A stretch of DNA of 64,000 nucleotides. Origin: Roseburia porci (lineage in GTDB: Bacteria; Bacillota; Clostridia; Lachnospirales; Lachnospiraceae). The stretch is taken from assembly GCF_009695765.1 (NCBI RefSeq), contig NZ_VUNI01000006.1:62001-126000 (forward strand), in the 5' to 3' direction. Shown one piece after another: positions 9,364-19,333 of this stretch. The notes beneath the pieces were generated by a model. The model was not told the origin of the DNA. It saw nothing but the letters and a program-made list of their open reading frames with translations, and did not search any database. A program made the position numbers and the translations under genes. Position 1 is the stretch's first letter. The number at the start of each line of letters is the position of its first letter.

Positions 9364-11154
9364 ATGAAGAGAAAAACACTTAGAAGACTCACAAGCGTTG
9401 CTCTTGTCGGAGCAATGACTGCTTCACTGTTCGCGGGATGCGGCAGTGATGGCGGAAGCAAGAAAGCTTCTACCAAGAATTCAGAGCATGGGGGACCTTA
9501 TGAAGATTTCCTGACAATCGATGTTTACGATTCACAGGCGAACTTCCAGGGAATTCAGTCCGGATGGTTTGCAAAAGTCGTAAAAGACAAGTTCAACATG
9601 GAGTTGAACATTATTGCACCAAACGTAGCAGGTGGTGGAGATACTTTGTATCAGACACGTTCTGCAAACGGAAACCTTGGAGATCTGATTCTGATTAATG
9701 CAGATCAGAGTAAGTTAAAAGATATGGTACAGGCAGATCTTGTATATGATATGACAGATCTGATCACAAATTGTGATAACTTAAAACAGTACAGTGATGC
9801 AATTGAAGCCTGCAGCGCACTTGCAGATAAAGAAGGAACATGGGCAGTTCCAAGTGAGATCACATCCGGTGATCCTACCGAGCCTTCAGAGGCTTCCGAT
9901 CCTACGAATGCACCTTCACTCAGATGGGATGTATACAAACAGATCGGATATCCGGAAATGAACACCCTGGAAGATCTTCTGGAAGTAGGTAAACAGATGC
10001 AGGAAGCAGATCCTACCAGTGATTCTGGAAAACAGACATACATGTTCTCCTGGTTCAAAGACTGGGATGGTGCTACCATGCAGAATGCTTCAGGTCTTGC
10101 AGCATTATATGGATACCGTTTCGTATCCGGATTTGCTCTTGGTAAATCCGATGGAACTGATGTACAGAGTGCAATTGATGATGATTCCGCATATGTACGT
10201 GCATTAAAATTCATGTATGAAGCAAACAAAGCTGGATTAGTAGATCCGGAATCTACAACTCAGAACTTTGATACATTAGCAAGCAAATACACAGATGGAC
10301 AGGTTCTTTACTCATTATGGCCATGGCTTGGATCTGGATACTACAATACAACAGATAACATGAATGCTGGAAAAGGATTCCAGACAGCTGTTATCGATGA
10401 TATGGAGTGTCTTGGATACGGCGGAAGCCCGGAAGGTAAGATGACCAATGCAATCATGATTGGAAGCAAAGCTCAGGATCCACAGAGACTTGCAGACTTC
10501 ATCGACTGGTTATACAGCCCGGAAGGAATTGAAATGAGTGCTACACAGACTGGTGGAGCATGTGGTCCAGAAGGACTTACATGGGAGATGGGCGATGATG
10601 GACAGCCAAAACTTACAGACTTTGGTGTACAGGCATTCGTTGACATTGACGATTCATTACAGGTTCCAGATGAGTGGGGCGGCGGTACATGGAAAGATGG
10701 TATCTCTGCATTAAACTACAAAGCAGTTGGTATGACAGCAAAGAATCAGGAAACAGGTATGTGCTACAACTACCAGACATGGCCTGATTATATCGAAAGA
10801 ACAACTTCCGCTCTGAAACAGGATTGGGCTGAACATTACGGAGTAGATCAGGATACTACAGCGATTGAATACCTTGACAGCATCGGAAAGACATTAACTG
10901 AGCCAGGTACAAACTATGCAGTTCCAGATTACTCAACTGATATTGAGACAATCAAAGAGCAGTGTGGACAGGTTATCCTTGAGAAATCTTGGCAGATGGC
11001 ATTCGCATCTGATGAAGATGAGTTCAACAGTCTGTTAAAAGAGATGCAGGATACATGTAAAGGACTTGGTTACGATCAGGTTTACGAAGTAGACAAAGAG
11101 AACTGTGAAGCACAGTTTGCTGCATTCCAGGAATCTATTGATTCTGCAAAATAA
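9364..11154 (+). CDS. Extracellular oligosaccharide-binding lipoprotein
   Basis: A 596-residue family 1 (LplA-like) solute-binding lipoprotein. It has a basic n-region (MKRKTLRR), a hydrophobic core and a lipobox LFAGC with the lipidated Cys at 26, followed by a Gly/Ser-rich tether. The large size (nearly 600 against about 420 for simple sugar binders) is typical of proteins paired with LplB/LplC permeases and long ligands. AAGGAGGG lies upstream. A stem-loop follows the gene, so it can be made in excess over downstream genes. It probably captures oligosaccharides at the cell surface and delivers them to the two permeases. Ligand inferred only. Confidence 0.93.
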   Translation: MKRKTLRRLTSVALVGAMTASLFAGCGSDGGSKKASTKNSEHGGPYEDFLTIDVYDSQANFQGIQSGWFAKVVKDKFNMELNIIAPNVAGGGDTLYQTRSANGNLGDLILINADQSKLKDMVQADLVYDMTDLITNCDNLKQYSDAIEACSALADKEGTWAVPSEITSGDPTEPSEASDPTNAPSLRWDVYKQIGYPEMNTLEDLLEVGKQMQEADPTSDSGKQTYMFSWFKDWDGATMQNASGLAALYGYRFVSGFALGKSDGTDVQSAIDDDSAYVRALKFMYEANKAGLVDPESTTQNFDTLASKYTDGQVLYSLWPWLGSGYYNTTDNMNAGKGFQTAVIDDMECLGYGGSPEGKMTNAIMIGSKAQDPQRLADFIDWLYSPEGIEMSATQTGGACGPEGLTWEMGDDGQPKLTDFGVQAFVDIDDSLQVPDEWGGGTWKDGISALNYKAVGMTAKNQETGMCYNYQTWPDYIERTTSALKQDWAEHYGVDQDTTAIEYLDSIGKTLTEPGTNYAVPDYSTDIETIKEQCGQVILEKSWQMAFASDEDEFNSLLKEMQDTCKGLGYDQVYEVDKENCEAQFAAFQESIDSAK

Positions 11155-11188
11155 TCAAAAAAGTAACATAATATGATATTTGGGAAAA

Positions 11189-11218
11189 CGCCGGTGGCTT
11201 GGACTGCCGGCGCTTTTT
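11189..11218 (+). terminator. Stem-loop after the binding-protein gene
   Basis: CGCCGG (11189-11194) pairs with CCGGCG (11207-11212), 12-base loop, followed by CTTTTT. It is an intrinsic terminator or partial terminator between the importer genes and GH42; partial read-through would keep GH42 in the operon. Confidence 0.7.
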
Positions 11219-11242
11219 CCTTACAACGGATAGGAGAAAGAT

Positions 11243-13258
11243 ATGATCGAATGTGATAAAATTTCCAAAATGGTTTACGGTGGAGATTACAATCCGGAGC
11301 AATGGAGTGAGGACGTATGGAAAGAAGATATGCGGATGTTTAAACTTGCCGGAATTGATATCGTAACCTTAAACGTATTCAGCTGGGCACTCCTGCAGAA
11401 AGATGATGATGTATATGATTTCAGTCTTTTAGATAAGATCATGGACATGGTGAAGGAAAATGGGCTTTATGTCTGTCTGGCAACTTCCACAGGCGCACAT
11501 CCGGCATGGATGGCCAGAAAATATCCGGATATTTTAAGAACGGAATTTGGTGGAATGAAGCGGAAATTTGGAGGACGCCATAACTCCTGTCCAAACAGCC
11601 CTACTTATAAGAAATTCTCAGTGAGACTGGCAAGAAAACTTGCAGAGAGATACAAAGATTACGATAACGTTGTTGCATGGCATATTTCCAATGAATTTGG
11701 AGGTGAATGTTTCTGCGATAATTGTGAGAAAGCATTCCGTGTCTGGCTGAAAGAAAAATACGGTACGCTGGAAGCATTAAATAAGGCATGGAACACAACA
11801 TTCTGGGGACACACATTCTATGACTGGGATGAGATCGTTCTTCCAGATCTCAGAAGTGAACATTTTGCTTATGAAAGAACGATGTTCCAGGGGATTTCTC
11901 TGGATTACCGCAGATTTATGTCAGATTCCATGCTGGAACGTTATAAGGATGAGTATAATGCGATCAAGGAGATTACGCCGGATGTTCAGATTACGACCAA
12001 TCTGATGGGATTTTACAAGCCGCTTGATTATCAGAAATGGGCAAAATATATGGACTTTGTTTCCTGGGATAACTATCCGGCAAATGATGATTCCTATGCA
12101 AAGATTGCAATGGATCACGATCTGATGAGAGGTGTAAAACAGGGAAAACCGTTTGCACTTATGGAACAGACACCGAGTGTTACGAACTGGCTGTCCTATA
12201 ATGCATTAAAAAGACCCGGGGTTATGAGACTCTGGAGTTATCAGGCAGTTGCACATGGAGCTGACACCATTATGTTCTTCCAGATGCGCAGAAGCATCGG
12301 CGCATGTGAGAAATATCATGGAGCAGTCATCGATCATGTTGGCAATGAGAATACGAGAGTATTTCGTGAGATTGCTGCCCTTGGAAAAGAACTGGAGGAG
12401 ATTGGAGATCTGACTCTGGGAAGCCGTACCAAAGCCAAGATCGGACTTCTTTTTGACTGGGATAACTGGTGGTCAATCGAATATTCTGCAGGACCAAGCT
12501 GTGAGCTTCGTTATCTGACAGAGTTTGGGCGTTATTACGAATCGCTCCGCAAGATGAACTATGATGTGGACATTATTGGCATGGACGATGCCCTGGAACC
12601 TTATGCAATCGTGATCGCACCGGTTCTTTATATGGTGAAAGGTGATTATGATGAAAAAATCCGTTCCTACACCAGAAACGGAGGAACCTTTGTGACTACT
12701 TTCTTTAGCGGTATCGTGCAGGAAAATGATCTTGTCACACTTGGAGGTTATCCGGGAAAACTTCGCGATATCATGGGAATCTGGGTGGAAGAGATCGATG
12801 CGCTTCCAAACGGAGAGGAGAACGAGTTTACCTATGAAGGTGAGAAATATCCGGCAAAACTTTTGTGCGATATCATCCATACAGAGGGAGCAAAGTCACT
12901 TTCTGAGTATGAAAAGGACTTTTACGCAGGATCTCCGGCAGCTACAGTAAATTCTTTTGGAAAAGGAAAAGCATATTATATTGGAACAGCATCCAGTGAA
13001 GCGTTTTATCAGAAACTGCTTACTGAGATCTGTGAAGACGCTGGGGTTACACCGGTATTAAAGACTCCGGAAATGGTTGAAGTGACCAGCCGTGAGAATG
13101 AAAAAGGACGGTATCTGTTTGTTATGAACCATGCGGATGAGAGCAAAAAGATATCACTTTCCGGCAATTATAAAGATATTATTACCGGAAAAAATTATCA
13201 CGAGCAGGAAATGGTGCTTCCGGGCAAGGATGTTGCAATTTTACGTGAAGAAAAATAA
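11243..13258 (+). CDS. GH42 beta-galactosidase
   Basis: A 671-residue cytosolic GH42 beta-galactosidase (retaining; some members act as alpha-L-arabinopyranosidase). The N-terminal barrel begins GGDYNPEQWSEDVW. Acid/base Glu about 151 lies in HISNEFGGEC, and nucleophile Glu about 308 in LMEQTPSVTNW. The cysteine cluster CFCDNC right after the acid/base is the zinc-binding knot of many GH42 enzymes. The beta-galactosidase trimerisation and small C-terminal beta domains follow. GGAGAAAG precedes the ATG. Its stop codon abuts the stop of the convergent response-regulator gene with no base between. In context it would remove beta-galactosyl side groups after GH95 removes fucose. Confidence 0.93.
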   Translation: MIECDKISKMVYGGDYNPEQWSEDVWKEDMRMFKLAGIDIVTLNVFSWALLQKDDDVYDFSLLDKIMDMVKENGLYVCLATSTGAHPAWMARKYPDILRTEFGGMKRKFGGRHNSCPNSPTYKKFSVRLARKLAERYKDYDNVVAWHISNEFGGECFCDNCEKAFRVWLKEKYGTLEALNKAWNTTFWGHTFYDWDEIVLPDLRSEHFAYERTMFQGISLDYRRFMSDSMLERYKDEYNAIKEITPDVQITTNLMGFYKPLDYQKWAKYMDFVSWDNYPANDDSYAKIAMDHDLMRGVKQGKPFALMEQTPSVTNWLSYNALKRPGVMRLWSYQAVAHGADTIMFFQMRRSIGACEKYHGAVIDHVGNENTRVFREIAALGKELEEIGDLTLGSRTKAKIGLLFDWDNWWSIEYSAGPSCELRYLTEFGRYYESLRKMNYDVDIIGMDDALEPYAIVIAPVLYMVKGDYDEKIRSYTRNGGTFVTTFFSGIVQENDLVTLGGYPGKLRDIMGIWVEEIDALPNGEENEFTYEGEKYPAKLLCDIIHTEGAKSLSEYEKDFYAGSPAATVNSFGKGKAYYIGTASSEAFYQKLLTEICEDAGVTPVLKTPEMVEVTSRENEKGRYLFVMNHADESKKISLSGNYKDIITGKNYHEQEMVLPGKDVAILREEK

Positions 13259-14809
13259 CTATTTCGAGTAAGTCCTGCGGTATTCCGCAGGGCTTACATT
13301 TTTAAGTTTTTTGAATTTCTGATGGAAATAATCCACGTTTTTGTAACCGACCTGTGCCGAAATCTCATAGACTTTCATGGAAGTGTCTATAAGAAGCTTG
13401 GAAGCCTCTGTAACGCGGATCTCATCCAGATAACTGTTAAAAGATAAACCGGTCTTCTGAGAGAAAAGTTTTCCCAGATAAGAACTGTTGTAACCAAACA
13501 GCGGTGCCAGAGACTCAAGCTTTAACGGTTTCTGGTAATTATGGTTGATATAGAATAAAATATCGTCAAATACGCTTTCACTGGAATTATTTCCAATGGC
13601 ACGGATGATCATATCAAACTGCTCTGAAAAATACAGAAGAATTTCATACAGATAATATTTGTTCTCAATCAATTCGATGATTGCCGAGTTATGGGCAAAA
13701 GGAATGTCCGCATTCGGGAACAGATGTAAAGTCATCTGTTTGATCTGAAGGAAAATATCTGCAAGAAAATGCTTCATGCTCATAACATTATCCTGACAAT
13801 GGAACAGTTCATCCCTCAGCGTTTCCAGTTCGTGAGAGATCATCTTACGGTTGAACGACTGGATGTAGTTCATCAGTCGTTCGCTGTAGGCATTGGCTGC
13901 TTCCGGAGTCAGTGAGAGCATCTGCTCGGGTGTGGATGGAAGCATCTCATAGGACAGTACATGCTGGTTTTCGGAACAGAAGAAACGCCGGTCCATCAGT
14001 TGTTTGCAGACCTCATAGGATGAATGGATCTGTGATAATGTGGATACAGATGGTCCATAAGTCAGAAAAATGGTGTCCAGCGGAGAGTTTTTCTCGGTTC
14101 CGTTCGAATAATATTTTAAGCAGGAATTAAAACGGTCCAGAGCAAAATTCCCTTTTAAAAGTATGACATTGGAATTGTCAATGACCACATGCTCAAAAGA
14201 GTCATTTCCCTGATTGGTTACCCGCAGGATATCAGCAAAATTATAGGACTGGTAGAATGGCGTGTAGCCTTCATACATAACGACCTGATAGATTGGCGCA
14301 GTAAGTCCGAGTTCCATATAATTGATGGAGTCGTTAAATTCTTTGCCGAGAAGCAGATCGTGGAATACGGTAAGTTTTGCTTTTCTGAGATACTGGTTCA
14401 TCGAGAATTTCTGGTTCATTCTCGTTTCAATTCTTTTTTTGACGGACAAAACCGCATCGATCAGTTCTTCTTCATCGATTGGCTTGGTCAGATAGAATGC
14501 AGCACCATAATGAAGTGCTGTCTGTGCATACTGAAAATCAGAGTATCCGCTTAAAATGATAAAATCACCGGTAAATCCGTCTTCACGTACTTTGGCGATC
14601 AGATCAGTTCCGTACAATTTTGGCATACGGATATCTAAAAGTACAAGACCGGGCTGATATTTTTTGATCTTTTCGATGGCTTCTTCTCCGTTTGAGGCTT
14701 CTCCACAAATACAGAAGCCAAGATTATTCCAGTCGATTAAATGTTTGATTCCTTCCCGTACAATGGCTTCGTCATCAACAAGAAGTACATTGATCATAGT
14801 GTGTTCCAT
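13259..14809 (-). CDS. YesN-type response regulator with AraC DNA-binding domain
   Basis: A 516-residue two-component response regulator. The receiver domain opens NVLLVDDEAIVREG, with phospho-acceptor Asp59 in LVLLDIRMPK and the conserved Lys in YLTKPIDEEEL. A long helical middle region follows, and the C-terminus has two AraC-type helix-turn-helix motifs (SYLGKLFSQKTGLSFNSYL and ISAQVGYKNVDYFHQKFKKL). Encoded next to its kinase (27-base gap, kinase first in transcription). It most likely controls the importer and hydrolase genes on both sides. The twin repeat at 7282-7351 and the shared motif at 3915 and 16821 are candidate targets. ATG 14809 has AAGGGG upstream; the ATG four codons in is a possible alternative. 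Confidence 0.92.
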   Translation of the reverse strand: MEHTMINVLLVDDEAIVREGIKHLIDWNNLGFCICGEASNGEEAIEKIKKYQPGLVLLDIRMPKLYGTDLIAKVREDGFTGDFIILSGYSDFQYAQTALHYGAAFYLTKPIDEEELIDAVLSVKKRIETRMNQKFSMNQYLRKAKLTVFHDLLLGKEFNDSINYMELGLTAPIYQVVMYEGYTPFYQSYNFADILRVTNQGNDSFEHVVIDNSNVILLKGNFALDRFNSCLKYYSNGTEKNSPLDTIFLTYGPSVSTLSQIHSSYEVCKQLMDRRFFCSENQHVLSYEMLPSTPEQMLSLTPEAANAYSERLMNYIQSFNRKMISHELETLRDELFHCQDNVMSMKHFLADIFLQIKQMTLHLFPNADIPFAHNSAIIELIENKYYLYEILLYFSEQFDMIIRAIGNNSSESVFDDILFYINHNYQKPLKLESLAPLFGYNSSYLGKLFSQKTGLSFNSYLDEIRVTEASKLLIDTSMKVYEISAQVGYKNVDYFHQKFKKLKNVSPAEYRRTYSK

Positions 14810-14836
14810 TGGTTCTTCCCCTTTTAAGCATAAATT

Positions 14837-16699
14837 CTATTCGTCGGATTCGATGTCCTGTTCTAAATATTCTTCACGTAACATTAGTATATCAGAAAGC
14901 GCATCCGGGTCAATAATCTGACTGAGCGGTAAGGTCAGCGTCAGTGTTGTTCCGCTGTGGAGTTCACTTTCAATCGACAGACCATATTCGTCACCATACA
15001 ACAACCGGAGCCGGTGGTCAATATTCCGAAGACCGATGGACACCGAGGAGTGATTGTTTTTCTCATAAATATGTTCACGTAACTGTTCGATGGATGCTTC
15101 ATCCATACCTTCCCCGTTATCATGAATTGTGATATAGAGATTCGGTTCTTCTAATATAAAATTGATACTTACCAGACCATTCTGGGTTACGCCCTCAAGA
15201 CCATGGACAATTGCGTTTTCTACGATCGGCTGAAGCAGCAGCGGAAGTATGCGGAACTGTTCAAGGTTGAGATACGGTGGAACATGGATTTCGTAATTTA
15301 CGCGATCCCCAAAACGGAGCTTCTGGATCTTTAAGTAGGTAATTACGTGTGTAAGCTCCTTGGCAATCGTTGTTGAGTTGGTTCCTGTATTTTCGAGGAC
15401 ATAGTGCATTGTTTTTCCAAGAAGGTTAATGGAATCAGCAACGTCGCGGTTATTGCTTGCGATTGCCTGCATACGGATGGTTTCTAACGTATTATACAGA
15501 AAGTGCGGATTGATCTGACTGGCAAGCATTTTGAATTCCATCTGCTGCTGTGTATTGATAAGCTGCTGCTCATTGAGCTGTGATTCATAAAAACGGGATT
15601 CTTTCTCATGAATCTGGTGTACGGTTGTTTTCAGATCCCGGAAAGTATCTGTCAGCTCATCATCACCGCGAAAGTTATCAATAATATTGTAGTCGCCAAG
15701 GCTGGCCTGATGCATGGCATGCTTTAATACCTGGATTCTTCCGCTGAAGTAGGAAGAAAACAGGAAAATCAAAAGTGTTGGAACCAGTGTTGCAAACAGC
15801 AGAATAACCAGATAGATCACAGTAATCTGATTAATGTTGTTATATGCATTTTTGTCACTTACCAGAATGTAGAACCGGTTATCGGTCTGGTAAGGATGGA
15901 AGGTAACGATAGAGGTAAGAAGAGAGGTGTCATCGATCGTTACGGGACCGGTATATTTATAATTCCAGTCGTGAAAATTGGATGAGTAAGGCATTTCTTT
16001 CCAGATCCAGGAGCGGTTGGAAGAGAAGAACACCTTACCGCTATCCACGGAAGCCATAATCAGGTTTTCTCCGGTCAGGAGCCGGTTGCGGATATAGTTG
16101 CTGTCCAGTCTGGTGACAAGATATGCGTTGTATGGACTGTTTTTCAGAACAATCTTTTCCACAAGGGTCAGTTCATAGGTCGTGTTGCCAAAACGATCTT
16201 CATAAGGTGCACAGGTCCACGTGTTATAGGCGGAGGATTCCAGATACTGATACCATGGTTCGGAATCAAACCCATCTGTCATAACCCGGATACTGTGATC
16301 TTCATCTTCCGGAATGCTTGGATTATCTGTGTACATGCAGACAGAAGAAATTGCAGCAGTATTATTCCGGAAGGTATGGAGATAATTCACAAGACTCTGA
16401 TAAGAGCCGGCAAAATTTTCTGTGTATGTCTCGTTAAACAGATTCCAGTAACTTTCATTGTCAAGAATATTGGCGGTACTGATACGGATTGTGGTCGTAA
16501 GGTCAAACAGCGTAGAATTGACGCGGAGTGCATCTGTCTCCAGTTGGGACTCATATTGACGAAGCATCTGATTACGTGCATTAAAGATTGCAAACAGACC
16601 GAAGATACAAATCGGAATAATGGAAGATAAAAAGAATATAAGATTGATCTGACGTTTGATTTTAGGAACAGCCAGCGAATGTCTGAATTTCTGAAACAT
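14837..16699 (-). CDS. YesM-type sensor histidine kinase
   Basis: A 620-residue membrane kinase of the LytS/YesM class. First span at about 19-41 (FFLSSIIPICIFGLFAIFNA), a large extracellular sensor domain (dCache-like) to about 285, second span about 290-312, then a HAMP-like linker, His399 in INPHFLYNTLETIRMQA, and an ATPase domain with VENAIVHG, DNGEGMD and GLRNIDHRL. It probably senses an extracellular sugar or the loaded binding protein and phosphorylates the adjacent YesN-type regulator. Transcribed divergently from GH31. Family assignment firm; ligand not readable. Confidence 0.93.
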   Translation of the reverse strand: MFQKFRHSLAVPKIKRQINLIFFLSSIIPICIFGLFAIFNARNQMLRQYESQLETDALRVNSTLFDLTTTIRISTANILDNESYWNLFNETYTENFAGSYQSLVNYLHTFRNNTAAISSVCMYTDNPSIPEDEDHSIRVMTDGFDSEPWYQYLESSAYNTWTCAPYEDRFGNTTYELTLVEKIVLKNSPYNAYLVTRLDSNYIRNRLLTGENLIMASVDSGKVFFSSNRSWIWKEMPYSSNFHDWNYKYTGPVTIDDTSLLTSIVTFHPYQTDNRFYILVSDKNAYNNINQITVIYLVILLFATLVPTLLIFLFSSYFSGRIQVLKHAMHQASLGDYNIIDNFRGDDELTDTFRDLKTTVHQIHEKESRFYESQLNEQQLINTQQQMEFKMLASQINPHFLYNTLETIRMQAIASNNRDVADSINLLGKTMHYVLENTGTNSTTIAKELTHVITYLKIQKLRFGDRVNYEIHVPPYLNLEQFRILPLLLQPIVENAIVHGLEGVTQNGLVSINFILEEPNLYITIHDNGEGMDEASIEQLREHIYEKNNHSSVSIGLRNIDHRLRLLYGDEYGLSIESELHSGTTLTLTLPLSQIIDPDALSDILMLREEYLEQDIESDE

Positions 16700-16820
16700 G
16701 ATATCAATACTCCATATCTAAATAGTCACTAACGTTCTTGTTATTATATCATATATAAAACAGAACAGATACGCAGATTTTTTGAGCTATTTTACCAGAA
16801 AAATCTGATATAAATTGTCA

Positions 16821-16931
16821 AAAAAGATGGGTATCAGAAGTAGAATTCTTGTGGTATGATTCAGATAGAAAGTTCGGTATACTGTGGAAAATGAAATGGT
16901 TATGATGGTTACAATTCAGTGATAGTCACTG
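16821..16931 (+). promoter_or_regulatory. GH31 promoter region with shared motif and palindrome
   Basis: AAAAAGATGGGTAT (16821-16834) repeats the motif upstream of the esterase genes. TATGAT at 16855-16860 is a possible -10. A short perfect palindrome CAGTGA-TAG-TCACTG lies at 16917-16931 in the leader; half of it (TAGTCACT) recurs at 16723-16730 just before the divergent kinase gene. The paired sites may coordinate the two divergent units. Confidence 0.4.
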
Positions 16932-16952
16932 ACATCAGATAAGGAGGTATAT

Positions 16953-19307
16953 ATGAAATTCAGTAATGGTTGCTGGCTGCAGAAGGAAGGAACTGCATGT
17001 TTTTCACCAGCGGAGGTTTATTTTACAAAAATTGAAGATTCAAAGGTAACTTTATGTGCTCCGACACACAAGATCGCACACAGAGGAGATACTTTGGGAG
17101 GTGCCAATCTCACAATTGAGATTACAACACCAATGCCGGAGGTGATCCGTGTTAAGACATCCCATTATCTTGGAGTGCTGGATAAGAGCCCGAAATTTGA
17201 ATTAAACATTGATGAGAATGCAAAAGTAGACGTGGAGGACAGTGATTCCCAAATTGTAATTCACAGTGGAAATGCAAAGCTTGTGATCACAAAAGAGAAC
17301 TGGTCTATGACATACTACAATGGTGAGGAGAAAATGTGCTCCAGCAGTGGTCGTGATCTTGCATACATGAAAACCAACTGGAAAGGGGATGCGTATGTAT
17401 CAAGTTATGATAATGATGCATATATGCGTCAGCAGCTTTCCATCGGAGTCGGAGAATTATTATACGGAGCAGGAGAGCAGTTCGGTCCATTTGTAAAGAA
17501 CGGACAGTCAATCGATATCTGGAATGAAGATGGCGGTACTTCTACCGATCAGTCTTATAAGAATATCCCATTCTATATTTCCAATAAAGGATATGGGATT
17601 TTTGTAAACCATACAGATCGTGTATCCATGGAGCTGGCTACAGAAGCTGTAACAAAAGCTGAATTCTCAGTTCCAGGAGAGAGCCTGGATTACTTCTTTA
17701 TCAATGGACCAAAGATGAAAGACGTACTGAGACGTTATACCGATCTCACAGGAAAACCGGCACTTCCGGCACCTTGGACATTCGGATTGTGGTTATCTAC
17801 ATCATTTACGACCAATTATGATGAAGAGACGGTCATGAGTTTTATTGACGGAATGTTAGATCGTGGAATTCCAATGAAAGTATTCCATTTTGACTGCTTC
17901 TGGATGAAAGATTTCCACTGGTCAGATTTTACATGGGATTCAAGAGTATTCCCGGACCCGGCAGGAATGCTGAAACGCATTAAAGCAAAAGGACTTAAGA
18001 TCTGCGTATGGATCAATTCCTATATCGGACAGGAGTCTCCATTATTCAAAGAAGGTATGGAGAATGGATATCTCTTAAAGAGACCGGATGGATCTGTATG
18101 GCAGTGGGATATGTGGCAGCCTGGTATGGCTATCGTGGATTTCACAAACCCAGTAGCCTGCAAATGGTTCCAGGATAAACTGGAAGTTCTGATTGACATG
18201 GGTGTTGATTGCTTCAAGACAGACTTTGGTGAGAGAATTCCTACAGATTGTGTATATTACAATGGAATGGACCCGGAGAAAATGCATAATTACTATACAT
18301 ATCTGTATAATAAGACCGTGTTTGATCTCCTCGAGCGCAAAAAAGGAAAAGGACAGGCAGTCCTGTTTGCACGTTCTGCAACCGTTGGCGGACAGAAATT
18401 CCCGGTACACTGGGGCGGTGACTGCTGGTCAGATTATGAATCCATGGAAGAAAGCCTTCGTGGAGGACTTTCACTTCAGATGTCCGGATTTGGCTTCTGG
18501 AGTCATGACATCGGAGGATTTGAGAGTACCTCCACACCGGATGTATATAAGAGATGGTGTGCATTCGGACTTCTGTCCTCACACAGCAGACTGCATGGAA
18601 GCACTTCTTACCGTGTACCTTGGGCTTATGATGAGGAAGCTGTGGATGTTGTAAGATTCTTCACAAGACTCAAAGCAAAACTGATGCCATATCTTTACAA
18701 AACAGCGGTTCAGGCTCATACACTTGGAGTACCATCCATGAGAAGTATGGTGCTTGAGTATACAAACGATCGTATGTGCCAGTATCTTGATCGTCAGTAC
18801 ATGCTCGGTGATAACCTGTTAGTTGCACCGATCTTTAACGAGAACAGTATTGGTGAATATTACCTGCCGGTTTCCGAAGACGGAAAGAAAGAGATCTGGA
18901 CAAACTTCTTTACCGGAGAAGAACAGGAATGCGGTAAATGGTATACCGGCGAATATGGATATTGTGATATCCCTCTTATGGTACGTCCAAATTCTATCGT
19001 GGCTATTGGAGCATGCGATGATAATCCGGAATACGACTATGCAGATGATGTTCTGCTTCGCGTATTTGCCCTGGAAGATGGAAAAACTGCAAAGACAGAG
19101 ATTTACAATATGGCAGGAGAACTGGACTTCACAGCTGAAGTTACCAGAAATGGCAATAAGATCGTAGTCAAGACTGATGCAAAGAAACCATATCGCGTAG
19201 AGCTTGTAAACTGTCAGGCAAAGAGTGCGGATGGAACTGTATTAAGTACAGAAGGAAACAGCACATTCCTGTCAGAGTGCAAGAATGCGATCAGTGTTGA
19301 AGTTTAA
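16953..19307 (+). CDS. GH31 alpha-xylosidase (YicI-type)
   Basis: A 784-residue cytosolic GH31 enzyme closely matching the YicI/XylS alpha-xylosidase subgroup, which releases non-reducing alpha-1,6-xylose from xyloglucan oligosaccharides. Nucleophile Asp about 424 lies in CFKTDFGERIPTD, a pattern typical of alpha-xylosidases rather than alpha-glucosidases. Acid/base Asp about 490 lies in HWGGDCWSDYE. N-terminal galactose-mutarotase-like beta domain, barrel, then two C-terminal beta domains. No signal peptide. AAGGAGG precedes the ATG. GH3 follows after 26 bases, so the xylose-removing and glucose-removing enzymes are made together. This is the gene that most strongly points to xyloglucan. Confidence 0.94.
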   Translation: MKFSNGCWLQKEGTACFSPAEVYFTKIEDSKVTLCAPTHKIAHRGDTLGGANLTIEITTPMPEVIRVKTSHYLGVLDKSPKFELNIDENAKVDVEDSDSQIVIHSGNAKLVITKENWSMTYYNGEEKMCSSSGRDLAYMKTNWKGDAYVSSYDNDAYMRQQLSIGVGELLYGAGEQFGPFVKNGQSIDIWNEDGGTSTDQSYKNIPFYISNKGYGIFVNHTDRVSMELATEAVTKAEFSVPGESLDYFFINGPKMKDVLRRYTDLTGKPALPAPWTFGLWLSTSFTTNYDEETVMSFIDGMLDRGIPMKVFHFDCFWMKDFHWSDFTWDSRVFPDPAGMLKRIKAKGLKICVWINSYIGQESPLFKEGMENGYLLKRPDGSVWQWDMWQPGMAIVDFTNPVACKWFQDKLEVLIDMGVDCFKTDFGERIPTDCVYYNGMDPEKMHNYYTYLYNKTVFDLLERKKGKGQAVLFARSATVGGQKFPVHWGGDCWSDYESMEESLRGGLSLQMSGFGFWSHDIGGFESTSTPDVYKRWCAFGLLSSHSRLHGSTSYRVPWAYDEEAVDVVRFFTRLKAKLMPYLYKTAVQAHTLGVPSMRSMVLEYTNDRMCQYLDRQYMLGDNLLVAPIFNENSIGEYYLPVSEDGKKEIWTNFFTGEEQECGKWYTGEYGYCDIPLMVRPNSIVAIGACDDNPEYDYADDVLLRVFALEDGKTAKTEIYNMAGELDFTAEVTRNGNKIVVKTDAKKPYRVELVNCQAKSADGTVLSTEGNSTFLSECKNAISVEV

Positions 19308-19333
19308 GGAATAAAGTAAAACAGGAGTGAATT

